A stretch of DNA of 64,000 nucleotides from Atrina japonica. Its lineage: Eukaryota; Mollusca; Bivalvia; Pterioida; Pinnidae. The stretch is taken from positions 248,001-312,000 of the forward strand of contig BROG01000230.1 of NCBI GenBank assembly GCA_030159075.1, given 5' to 3'. Both the position numbers and the translations under genes were made by a program. The notes below the pieces were generated by a model. It saw only the letters and a program-made list of their open reading frames with translations, ran no database searches and had not been told where the DNA came from. Shown here piece after piece: positions 1 to 12,400 of the stretch; position 1 is the stretch's first letter; each line of letters starts with the position of its first letter.

Positions 1-640
1 ATATGTTTGAAGTTTGGAGATTTTAAATGTTCCAACAATTGGTTTGAATTCTTTAGGATCCACATTTGATTGACTCCGCTTCATGGGGTAGGCCGTTGTA
101 CAGTATTTCTGAAGACCTTGTTTAATATGTGTAAGAGGATGGGTGAGCAAAATAGATAAAGGCTTGGTGTTTATAGGGATTTTTGTGCATAAACATATGG
201 CAATTCAAGCTCCGTGTCACTTGTGGGTATTCCAAACGACGTGAGAACGGATTTATGGATATCTAATATTTCAGAGGTAGAGAAATCGGTTAGAGAGTAT
301 GATGGGTTTCCAGGAAGTGTGTTGAGTCCAAGTTCCTCTTGTATGATGCTGAAGTAGTATCGCCTGCAGACAAATGTGAAGTTGTTAGATGTTTTGTCAG
401 CAGGAACGATGATAAATTTTCATGGAGACGGAAAAATTATCTGACAACATCAGGGACACGAAAAATTGTATTGTGTTTTGTGTTGAAAGAATGTTTAAGT
501 CGCCGAATTCTTCGTTTAAGAACATTACTGATCGACTTAATCCACTCTGGAAGAGAATCAAGTTCGGCATCTTCTTTCTTAGCCCAGCGTATGGCATACT
601 CTTCAATTGCACTTTTGGTAAAAACCCCTGGTAAATCAAT
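1..640 (-). pseudogene. Broken reverse transcriptase fragment (retroelement)
   Basis: Read on the minus strand, three pieces in different frames resemble the N-terminal part of a reverse transcriptase common in mollusc retroelements. The first (639-397) contains PYAGLRKKMPN. The second (about 420-183) contains IVPADKTSNN followed by ELGLNTLPGNPSYSLTD and ends at a stop after YAQKSL. The third (about 165-1) contains KPLSILLTHPLTHIKQG. Frame changes and a stop mark it as dead. It runs off the left edge. The VPADK and KPLS blocks suggest a Penelope-like or related element, but the family is from memory, not from a search. Confidence 0.6.
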
Positions 641-1330
641 ATTGATACCTTTGCCTCAAATAATTAGGTCTCATTATTTTTACTAGAGTCTATTTCCTCG
701 AGACAAACAATAATAAACATTAACACCGATTCTTCAACCCAGAATATACACTGAACATTTCAATGTGTTGACATTGTGATTGTTGAGGTTGATGGAACCC
801 ATGATTCCACATTTCACATTATTGTACGGGTTAACCGCTCAAAAAGACGAAATTCCCCCAGACCACGTGTACTTGTTATCTGCTCGATATATCAACATAA
901 GACACTGGATTCGAACTACAATATCGGTGCTGGATACATTGACTTAATGTAACTCATAAAAAGTAGGGATATATTCTAGGTCGACCTTCCTTTGCAGGAC
1001 ACTTGCGATGGATATGGTAAACTTTGAGAGGATCCGTAGACCTACGATCTTTTTTGCCAGGAGATGTGTATATTAAATACGAAAAACAAGTTTATAGAGT
1101 GTTAAATGTCAAATGTTTTTGTCAAATTAATGGCTTTAAGACAAAACACCTCTTTACATTTTGTGCAACTATTCCTTTTGAAAAATAAAAACAAAGACAT
1201 TTTGCCATTACTAACAGCATATATGGTTCTTGTAAAACTTACATACATTGCCATCGGTACTTTGAATTTGTATTCTGTCCTATCACGCTATGAGTTACAC
1301 TCCGAAATAGATATCACTGGGTACGGGGAT
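641..1330. other. No gene recognised
   Basis: AT-rich sequence between two retroelement pieces on opposite strands. Short open frames here show no domain that I recognise. It may be decayed retroelement sequence. Confidence 0.4.
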
Positions 1331-1600
1331 TCCTAACTGAAAATTTATGAAATTTGTGAGAACCAAATCTATCAGCAAACCGTTGGCATCCCAATGGGCA
1401 CCAACTGTATCTACACATGGACGTCTGTCTCTGTATCGTTAGTTTTCCAAAAAAATTTAATATCACTTCATCATTAGGATATGGTATCTAATATACAAGA
1501 CCCGCCAGACGTTCATTTCAAGCACGAATACAAGCTCCTTAATGCAGATGTTACTAAAATGTGAGAAATAACGTCTACAAAATTTATCGGTTAAGAAATA
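1331..1600 (+). pseudogene. Reverse transcriptase catalytic-region remnant
   Basis: The plus strand at about 1340-1415 encodes YEICENQIYQQTVGIPMGTN, a strong match in style to the QTVGIPMGTNCAP block found just before the catalytic region of a reverse transcriptase family frequent in bivalve and fish genomes. Stops follow at once. It faces the opposite way to the fragment at 1-640, so the two are either separate insertions or one rearranged copy. Confidence 0.55.
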
Positions 1601-2152
1601 ATTAATTTTTCCAGATTTGTTGTGAAATTGTATATGATATTCTCTAACGAAGCTTTATAGCTGGAGTGTTAATATACCAGTGAGATAGTTGTTACTAAGC
1701 CGTGTATACCTGTTGTTTTTTTAGTATGAGGTATAACAACGATTTTCGTCATGACTTTGTTGGTAAGGCCGTTCAACAAGTAAGATAGATGTGTAATTGC
1801 TCACTTTTCCTTGTTTTTTTATGCCACTTTAAGTATTTTGCTTTGTATAGTTATATTGCCAGTGATTTTATATTTCACTTCTGTGGACGGGTCTATTATT
1901 TTAATAGCTCACTGAAGCCAAATTCAACTTTATTGAACATCTCAATGAACAAATCATCTTAAGTGTTCTATATTAACATTGTAATAAATTTGTTCATTTA
2001 TTTACCTATTTCGTAGTTGTCTACGGTTCAGACAGTTATTTTAGAGTGCGATCACTGTACAACTGTACTCAGAAAATACATTGCTTTGCTAAATAGTGTA
2101 TACCAAAGGTTAATATTTCGATAAAAATGCATTGCTGACTTTTTGTAATGTG

Positions 2153-2258
<106 letters not shown>

Positions 2259-4260
2259 GAATGATAAGTACGCTAGAAGATCTACGTCTCCAGTGTTCTT
2301 TCCTGTCAAGTATACCTGATGGTTATTTTACTGAATAAGATATATCTGTACATGGTACATAGTACATAAAATGATACACGGTGCATAAAGTAAATACTTG
2401 TGTTGTTTTATGTTTTCTACAGTGCTTAAAGCAGAGAGTTCACAAGCGACAGTCTCTACCTATTGTCCATAGTTTAAAGTTGATAAAACCTAAAATCAAT
2501 GTTATCAAAGTTTTAATGTCTCAGTTAGGACACGGGACAATAGTTAAAACATCGAACCGCATACACCGCACTCTGGTGTGCTTCATCATATAGAATCTGT
2601 AGGCATTGTGGTCAGAAATTGAGATTTTGGAACATCACGGACACCTATACATGTTCTTTTTAGTGATATGCTGTTGAAACCTTACTCCATATAGGAAAAA
2701 AGATATACCTGACCAAGAAGCAAATTGGCTTGAGTTTTGATGCATTGCGTAAGAAAGGCAAACTAGCAAGCCACACATGAATATGTTCCAATGAATACAA
2801 TATAAATAGATAAATAAATAAACGAAAAATATATAGATATGGTGATGGCAGATTGAGCAAGATGTAAATAATTAGCTTTTCAAAGAATTCGTTCTTGAAT
2901 AGATAAATTATTTTATCGGTGTTAACATGTGTGTGACATAGAGTATTACCAACATGCCTCAATGTGTACATCAAATTATATCTTATCGAAAGAAGGCTTC
3001 AAGTGCTTTTAGAGCACACTTATATTATATAAAGCGAACGTGAAATATGTCCGATTTTCCATTCCCTGTCCATATAAATCCATTTAGTTTTATCATGTAT
3101 TGTAACACAGCGCTCAAATCAGACTAAAGTCAGTTTTCCATACAAACATACAAACTGGTTCTTTTGAAATTTAATTCTGGAACACAAAAGTGTGCTAATA
3201 TTAGTAGTAAGTTTAGTAAGAGTTGTCGACCTTGAAACTTAGTGTATGTATGTATATTTAGAAGCATTACGATTGCACTATATCGGTGTAAGTAGTACAA
3301 GGGGTACATTTAACTTTAGTTGTGTGACGGTAACATGTTAGATCTATTTCCTGAGCTGGTTCTCGTGGAATCATTCATCACGTACTGTGGATACTAACAT
3401 GGTTCGTAAGTAAGTTCTAGATTAGCCTGTAAATTCTAAAGGTCAGTAATTTAGTTATGACACCTGTATTTACTACTCGGAGATAACTGTCATACAAAAC
3501 TCAGGACGCAATACTTATTTCATATTTCATAAGTCCAATACTACAGATGTATTGTAATAGGAAATATGACCTTGTTTTGGTGTGTTCTGTTCCAGAACGT
3601 TGTACCTGTACAGAGTATACAGATGTTCTTGTTTAACCTTTATGGTATATATTCATTGTTACTACATTTAAAGGTTGAGGGGAAATACCATTTAATCTAT
3701 TAATACTGTAATGTTTATACATATATCAATAGTATATTATTGTTGGCATTGTATTGTCGCCAAAGCTGTGCAGGTCGAGATATTAATTGTGTAAAATCTC
3801 TATATTAAACATGATGTGTTTTTACAATGTATACTCATGTGTATTGATGCAATAATTGAAGCAGCGTACCAGAATGGGAAGGAGGTGTAGTTAAATGTTC
3901 GGAATAAGTAACATAGCCACGCCATCTGTACGTTTTGATTGTTTAATTCTTTATTTGAGATATATTTCTGAGTGTGTATGTATGTGTACTGTCCCATTAT
4001 TAAATTAATACCTGATGAGATGCTTAATTATCTAACATTATTTTATGACGAGGTGGGGAACGCATTACTGTAATGATAGACAGAAGAATATGAAGATAGC
4101 TGAGTTAGTCTGTTGATAGCTTTATAATCACTGCACCTATTAATAGCACATGTGTCTGGTTTGGCATCACTTAATACATGGCCACAAATTGACAGAGACA
4201 AAGCTTACACTCGGTAGGACAGTCACACATCTGAAACACAATACAAGATAAGATTCGAGG

Positions 4261-4302
4261 TCAACAAATGAAATCGAATTGACAAAATCTATCGTCTTGA
4301 GC
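4261..4302 (+). ncRNA. Decayed hammerhead-like repeat
   Basis: TCAACAAATGAAATCGAATT followed by GACAAAATCTATCGTCTTGAGC aligns with the better hammerhead copies at 14246 and 55079. The CTGATGA core has become CAAATGA and GAAAC has become AAAAT, so it should be inactive. The familiar downstream tail (ACTATAACTTTTGTATT) follows, which supports common descent. Confidence 0.45.
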
Positions 4303-5108
4303 ATTTGTTTTGGTCTCGTTTGTAGAACTATAACTTTTGTATTGTTAATAATATTTATGAGATAAGATGTATTATCTTGAGGACATGAAGACACAGCTAA
4401 CGTAAAATTACATACATCTATACCATCTGTTGGCTTATATTCGGATATAAGCCTCATGATTGAGTACTCTCGATATTGATTTATTAATACATTTAAAATA
4501 CACCCAATGACCATATTTATTCAGCTGATGTTTACTTAAATTTCAAATACACGAGGAGCACATTACTGTCATGTTGTAAAATTTGAATTTACTGGGTAGG
4601 TGAAAATACAAAAAATTACAACATGACGACATGACATTACACTGCACTGAAACGGCTTTGGTCACGACAATATCAATTGTGTTTACATCTGTAATTATTC
4701 GCGAAATATAGATGCAAACACAAATGAATAAACCCGTTTTGGAAGTGCTGAATATCTACAGAGTTTGAAAAAAGACACAAAGTCAAGTCAGTTTTATTAA
4801 ACTTTGATAAGATAAGTTATTTGTTCTAATTTTTAAAAATCTATCGAATTCTCCACGAGAGCTGATATTACTGAGGTAATTGCATATCTGAACAGTATCA
4901 ACTGGAATTTCCGATAGCCTATTGATATCACTTAAGACTTTACAATAAAATATGTAGCTGACTTCATAAATAAATCGTATCACTTCGCTTTTGCACTTCA
5001 GAATTTAAGCATGTAGATAGATAAACATACTATAGTGACATTAATTAGAATGATGATTTGATTACCATCTTTATATTTTACATCTATAGTTTCATTCTTT
5101 ACAATACA

Positions 5109-5223
5109 GGGAAAAACCCCATCATCATAAGACCACGATCTGGAATCGCTATCATATAATGCGCTCTCATAAGAAAGAGCATAGCGATTCTAGGCCGTGG
5201 TTTTACGACGATGGGAAAAACCC
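5109..5223. repeat. Foldback element with ~45-bp inverted arms
   Basis: The left arm starts GGGAAAAACCCCATCATCAT and contains GGAATCGCTAT. The right arm contains ATAGCGATTC and ends CGATGGGAAAAACCC. The arms pair over about 45 bp with mismatches, leaving a short loop that includes GCTCTCATAAGAAAGAGC, itself a small hairpin. This is the shape of a MITE or foldback element; no target duplication is obvious. Confidence 0.7.
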
Positions 5224-5567
5224 ATAATCATGTAGATGATTTCTTGCAGTTTGGAAACTGAAGTAAGAAATGAAATGTCTTAACCAGAAACAGACAATGC
5301 ATAACCGAGTATAGAAATCACTGAATTTAATTAATGTTATTTTAAAGTTCTGTCACACAGATCGTGATGAATTTGAAATATGATTTCGTGTAAACTTAAA
5401 ACTTAAAACAATTGAACTTTTACTATAAATTGTATAATCGACATTTGTCTGTGTTTATACAATTTATTTTGATGAAAAATAAAACTAGACGGCTTTGTCG
5501 CCAGAGCTGTATTACAACCGTGTCCGTACACACATGAGATGTATTTGGTGGTTGTGTCATGTCCACA

Positions 5568-6159
5568 GGATATGCATTTGGAAGGTGTGATATGTCGACA
5601 GATACATTTAGCAGGTGTGATATGTCGACAGATACATTTGGAAGGTGTGATATGTCGACAGATACATTTAGCAGGTGTGATATGTCGACAGATACATTTG
5701 GCAGGTGTGATATGTCGGCAGATACATTTGGCAGGTGTGATATGTCGACAGATGCATTTAGCAGGTGTGATATGTCGACAGATACATTTAGCAGGTGTGA
5801 TATGTCGACTGATACATTTGGAAGGTGTGATATGTCGACAGATACATTTAGCAGGTGTGATATGTCGACAGATGCATTTAGCAGGTGTGATATGTCGACA
5901 GATACATTTAGCAGGTGTGACATATCGGCAGATACATTTAGCAGGTGTGACATATCGGCAGATACATTTAGCAGGTGTGACATATCGGCAGATACATTTA
6001 GCAGGTGTGACATATCGGCAGATACATTTAGCAGGTGTGACATATCGGCAGATACATTTAGCAGGTGTGACATATCGGCAGATACATTTAGCAGGTGTGA
6101 TATGTCGACATATACATTTGGCAGGTGTGACATCGGCAGATACATTTAGCAGGTGTGAT
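5568..6159. repeat. 30-bp minisatellite upstream of gene 1 exon 1
   Basis: About 19-20 copies of a 30-bp unit containing ACATTTAGCAGGTGTGATAT. Two subtypes are segregated: units with GATATGTCGACA in the left two thirds, and units with GACATATCGGCA in a run of about six near the right. Because 30 is a multiple of 3, several frames stay open on both strands (up to 240 codons); these are repeat artefacts. It lies about 240 bp before the acceptor of gene 1 exon 1. Confidence 0.92.
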
Positions 6160-6250
6160 ATGTCGACATGGGGATGCTATCTCGTCCTGATTCCATCTCT
6201 AGATTTTTCGGCGTTTGTCCAATGTTCTCCAGATTTGTATACTGTCTTCC
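6160..6250 (+). repeat. Copy of a dispersed repeat family
   Basis: Resembles segments at 48600-48720, 58020-58130 and 59190-59310 (plus) and 63800-63960 (minus). The shared core reads roughly CCACCTCT, a variable stretch, GAGGTCCGTGTT, then CACCAGATTTGTAT. Here it directly abuts the 30-bp array. The class is unknown. Confidence 0.5.
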
Positions 6251-6415
6251 GAACCTTCTGATGCTGAACGATGATCTTTAAATCTTGCTATAACGCAATG
6301 GGTTATATATTCACCAGTAAATATAACAATCTTAAGATAAAATAAAGTTTATGAAATCTGTGAAAGAAAACACTTAACATTTATTTTTATTTTCCAGTGA
6401 CCATAAAGGTTGAGA

Positions 6416-9400
6416 ATGAGATTGCAGTATGGACAATACGTGTTTTTATTACCAGTTTTTACCAATGTATGGGTTATTGTGGGATTTTCATCTACGTAAG
6501 TGTTTATTATGAATTACTGATTTCTGAGTTATTGTTGGGTTTACTTCTAGGTTAGGGTTATTATTACCAGTATTACTGATATCTGAGTTATTGTTTGTTT
6601 TACTTCTAGGTAAGTGTTACTATTACCAGTATTACTGATATCTGAGTTATTGTTGGTTTTAATTCTAGTTTAGTGTTATTATCACCAGTATTACTGATAT
6701 CTGAGTAACTGTTGGTTTTACTTCTAGGTTAGTGTTACTATTACCAGTATTACTGATATCTGAGTTATTGTTGGTTTTACTTCTAGGTTAGTGTTATTAT
6801 TACCAGTATTACTGATATCTGAGTAACTGTTGGTTTTACTTCTAGGTTAGTGTTACTATTACCAGTATTACTGATATCTGAGTTATTGTTGGTTTTACTT
6901 CTAGGTTAGTGTTACTATTATCAGTATCACTGATATCTGAGTTATTGTTGGTTTTACTTCTAGGTTAGTGTTACTATTACCAGTATTACTGATATCTGAG
7001 TTATTGTTGGTTTTACTTCTAGGTTAGTGTTACTATTACCAGTATCACTGATATCTGAGTTATTGTTGGTTTTACTTCTATTATTGTTGGTTTTACTTCT
7101 AGGTTAGTGTTATTATTACCAGTATTACTGATATCTGAGTTATTGTTGGGTTTACTTCTAGTTTAGTGTTACTATTACCTGTATTACAGATATCTGAGTT
7201 ATTGTTGGGTTTACTTCTAGTTTAATGTTACTATTACCAGTATTACCGATATCTGAGTAATTGTCGGGTTTACCTTTACGTTAATGTTATTATAACTCAT
7301 GTTTATCGATATCTGAGTTATTGTCGGGATTAAGGTAATTATGGTATACAAGCCACAGTGTTGAAATTTGTATTTGTATCAATACTGTTACTGTTAACGA
7401 AACTCATATTAAAGAGAACTATAATGAGAAAATATACGCTACTGTCAAATTGCTGGGCTAAGCTTAATTGTGGTTGTTAATTGTTACAGGTTAATTAATG
7501 GTTGTTAATTGTTACAGGTTAATTAATGGTTGTTAATTGTTACAGTTTAATTAATGGTTGTTAATTGTTACAGATATATTGTATTTGTACAAATTTGAGC
7601 AAAAGAGAATGTCATTATTGTTTTGTTGTTTGATTAGCGACGAATGACACTAGAATACGTTGTCATACAAAGAGAATAAAGGACTGCAAACACAGCAAAA
7701 CCTTGTGTCATGTAATAATTTATCCATTTACTGTATGTCAGACCATGACATTGCAATGTCACATGTTGACTTAATGAAGACGATATTAACGCGGAAACTG
7801 CACTTTGTCTCTAAAGTGAAGGCCAAGGTCAAATCTCGGTCAGCGTGAATTGAGTAACTTTTTCTGTTGATCACTGGATTTTAATATCAGAAAACTGATA
7901 AGTTTCGAACAGTAGTGTTAGTCATAAGAGAAAGCGGTAAACTGTAAAACTGTTAAAACTTGTTGATAGCCTGTACAAACATTTGTGTATCAAATGAAAA
8001 TATATATAGTTTTCATGTATGTGGTAATTGACACAAAAATAATATCATACGATGTTCATTCTTTAAGTTATTGGTGGCAAAATTTGATATTATGAGCAAT
8101 ACTATTACAATGCTGACAGCAGATAAACATACAGAAAAATAATATCATTAACTATATCAAAATACGGCTTTATATTTTTCAGCTTCGCCATGACGTATAA
8201 TGCGTCAGTGCCCGACTTCCCATATATCAGGTATGTTTTTACTATCCTTGAGGGACGACCTTTTTTTAATTCAGTGACGCTAAAATATCAATCCTCTTAG
8301 TATGTTCTGTGGTCAATACAAACTGTTTATCTAAATTGAGTTAGTCGAAATACATTGTCAAAAATTACTCGTAATCTAGTCGTATCGCAGACAGGTGCTT
8401 AGGTGAATTTTGTATAATACAGGTGTCCTATAAAATGATCACTATTTGTATATTTCGTTTTCATAATGAAACTTCATAATTTCATTAGTTTTAGATCTAT
8501 GGTCTAAAAGATACAGTTCATGTATACTCACATTTGTTCATTTTCAAAGTGGAATTCACACTTCAACAATAAAAATAATGTCTGAGATCCGCATTTTTGT
8601 AGTTGAAAAGTTCAAACCTGATTTTGAAATATACGTAGGTCTCCCAAGTTCTCTCTTTGTAAATTGATCGAAAGTCTAAGACTTATAAAATTATGTAACA
8701 TGGCCCCTGTTTGTCTGAACTGTGAGGCTTCACAATGCATATGTCTGGGAATTAGTCACCAAATTGAGCGATACTACGCCGCGCCAAAATCAAGTTTACA
8801 AATTCATTGTGCTATATGCGATGAAATTATTGATATCTACATACATATACATTTCTATATATAACGGTTGTATTAACGTTCCGCAGACCGTGCATACTCC
8901 TGTTTGATACATGCTCCCACATCTGTATTTTCCTGAGGTATATTTGCTCCACACTCATCGTATATTATAATGTCGTATAGAATCCCAGACATTAACTTTT
9001 TGATATAATTGTCTATCAGTATAGAACAACTGTTCTTTTACAGCTATACGGGTATTGGCATTCCAGAGGAAGGCTTTTTCACATTAGTTACAGCGGTCGC
9101 GTCTGCCATGGGTAAGTTTCATACCGTTTACAACACAGTCACCGCCAGGGCGTTATATATAATGAATACAACGACATACTAGAGTAGTTTATGTATTATG
9201 TTGTTTTTTCTCAATTAGGGTTGATATATGAAACTATTTGTTGAGCTTCTGGCGTTTAAAAGTCTGTAAAGTATGCGAAGTATCAGATAATTCCGAATAT
9301 TTCTATCTCATTGTTACCAATTTGAGAAATGTAATTATTTATCAATGAAATTATAACTTCAGTAAAATGACCAGTAAATTTTGTCATTGTTTTCTTTACA

Positions 9401-12400
9401 GTTGCTGTAAATATAGTAATCAGATACAGATTTTTAACCCAATTTCGTGTTATTACTCAACACAGATATCTGAACTTCGTAAACAAATTTTGCATTGGTG
9501 TCGGGTTTGTAATGACGTTTGGACTGCTCATGGTTGGATGTTTTCAGGTATTGTATTTTGTTCTGAATTACTGGACCCCCTTACATTATACATATATAAC
9601 ATAATTCCATATACATTACGAATGAGAAGTATAAAGGACATCCTAACATATCTTACAATTATAACCAAATGTAAGATTGGCTGTCTACGACATTTCTGTC
9701 CTCCATCATTTTCATTATCAGTTTCTCAGATTTTATATCTTTATTCCCTGAGTTTACTATCTGTCTTCTCGATTCTATCGTAAACGTTACGTCGTAACGG
9801 AACTTGAACCACAGTGAATGTAAGAGATACTGAGAGCAACAAATAAACAAGTAAAACATGAATCATACTTTGGTATTTGAAGCTAGAAGATAATGAATTA
9901 TTTAATTGTTTTATGTTTTATTGATTTGTAGGTAGATAGCATGCAAACATTGCACTACACGGGGGCATTCGCATGTTTTGCATTAGCGTTGGTTTACGCC
10001 TTCATACAGTCGATATTGACTTACAATCTCAAAGATGGACAAAGCAGTAAAGGTCATGTGAGGGCAACAAGTTGTAAATGGCAATACGTATTTATTTGGC
10101 AGCTTGCCAACAGTTTGTTGTCACTTATTTTCTTTATTTCTTGTATCCTTTTACACAAAATATAACAAACGTGTGTGTGTGTATGTGTGTGTGTGTGTGT
10201 CTGTGTGTGTGTGTGTAAATTCTTATTTTTCGTAAGTACACCACAGATAATTATAATTATAATTATAACATTAAAATTACACTGACTAGAGTAATCGTTC
10301 CTACTTGTCACCATAAATAAGAGCGTATCCAATGCAAAATAAAACGATTTCCCCGTGCAGCTTGTCATAACCGAAAAGTGAGTAGAATCATCCGTATGAT
10401 AATCAAAAGGTTACTCCGCCCGCCATTTTATGTGAATCTGACAATACAGGTCTAGTGGCCGCTGTGCTCCGTCCGTCTGATTTATCCAAAATTTTATATA
10501 ATGTTTAGAATGGTTCCCTGTTTTTTCCCAAATCTTGGAAACGTTCATTGATGGAAATGAAGCCTATTTCCGATATAACGGAACTTTTATAACAATGTTA
10601 AGATATCTGATTTCCTTTGATTTTTTCAGAGTTTTGTATTTGTCGTTCAGGAGTTATTGCACTATAGTTGTGGCAAAATAAAAGTTTTGTATTTGTCGTT
10701 CAGGAGTTATTGCACTATAGTTGTGGCAAAATAAAAGTTTTGTATTTGTCGTTCAGGAGTTATTGCACTATAGTTGTGGCAAAATAAAAGTTTTGTATTT
10801 GTCGTTCAGGAGTTATTGCACTATAGTTGTGGCAAAATAAAAGTTTTGTATTTGTCGTTCAGGAGTTATTGCACTATAGTTGTGGCAAAATAAAAGTTTT
10901 GTATTTGTCGTTCAGGAGTTATTGCACTATAGTTGTGACAAAATAAACGTATTTTGTTGTATGGCAGAGATGCAAACCATCTTAATTTTGATCCAGTTTA
11001 TTAGATTTTTAGTCCAAATTCCGCTCCCCGATAATAAGACCACATACATTGCTATAATCTAATCATCCTGCAGTACCTAAGCACCTGCATTTCCCTGATT
11101 AAGCAGGAAAACATAAAGTTACAGAGCAAACTCTTGATACTTTATATCACAGCTATGCTGTTGACAGATTTACGTTAGATCTTACATGGTAATTAGTTAT
11201 CAGTTGATTCGAGCTTATCAGTTTGTGTAAAGACAATTTGATATATACAAGGAGTGCGGTAGATATCAACACAGCTCTACACAGCTAATTACGAAAGATT
11301 GTAAATACACGTGCCATAGAAACCAGATGATGAATATTACAAGAAATGTAATGATTTTATAATTTCCACTATAGCCTGAGCTCAAACATCAAACAATATA
11401 AACTAGAATCCTTTTTAAATGTGCTTGTACACGTCAAACGATATATTTGAAATTATTTAGGTAATGAAATTGCATTTCCTCTTTTGATGTTCGGGTACAT
11501 TATAACATAATGCATGCTTATATTTATTTATTTATACATACAAGTAAATACATGTATATCTTTATTGAAGTCCAATATTGTTTTGTCTTTAACAACTAAA
11601 TTTTTTTCTTTATGCATTTATTCATACAAGTAAGATATTATTATTATCGTTATTCATTTTATATATATAGAAGTACGATATTATTCTTCTCTTTAAAACG
11701 ATATGAGCTGTCGTAGATGAAAAAAAAAAATTACATGCCCATTTTCTGTAATATTTAATCTCGTATATATCCCAAAGAGACCATGCTGAGGTTAGAATAA
11801 CAAATGCATGCGTATAATTGCCCTAACCTTGCCAAACGTAACCCGTAATATTAGTCTGATATCATTCTGGTCATTACATATTAACTTTCGGTAATTCTTT
11901 AGAAAATTTCCGAGTGTGTGGCATATCGGGTGATCTCGACCCATTTTTAACTCGTCCCATCGCATACTCGACAAATATTAACTCTCTAACTCCACCGGAC
12001 ATGGCGGCACGTTTGTAAAACATGAGGAACGCACAATTTTCACAGTTATATTGTTGAGATTTTGGCAATGTCAGCATTCATTTCAGGGTAACATTAAAGA
12101 CAGGAAAAACGTCTTTTTGTGACCTGATATTTGTATTTATATTTTGATTCGGTTTGTTTCGAGTATTTAAAACAGCACTGAAAAGTACATATTTTACATA
12201 ATACAGGTACTTTCCAATAAAAATCACGAACTGTATTTTAAAAGTAAATATAAAACACATAAAAATCGGCCGACGGCCGACTTTAACACGCCCAATTGTA
12301 TCATGAGCCAAGGTTGCTGATAGATAGAGCGCGTGAAGGACCGACATTCTCCTGACCGAATTACGAAGTTCATTTGGCGAAAGAGTATATCTGAAAGGTC

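Noticed and set aside
1..1600. An intact retrotransposon
   Set aside because: The two reverse transcriptase parts are on opposite strands, frame-broken and incomplete.
5423..6261. Three 196-240 codon frames with regular 10-residue repeats
   Set aside because: Shadow frames of the 30-bp minisatellite on both strands; they look like repeat proteins but have no unique domain.
10143..10166. The TAA at 10164-10166 as the end of gene 1
   Set aside because: Phase, homology and matching donors in genes 2 and 3 show that exon 5 is spliced at 10142. The stop is kept only as a possible read-through isoform.
12270..12350. CGGCCGACGGCCGACTTT patch as a CpG promoter
   Set aside because: Very short, inside gene 1 intron 5, with no supporting exon or start signal.
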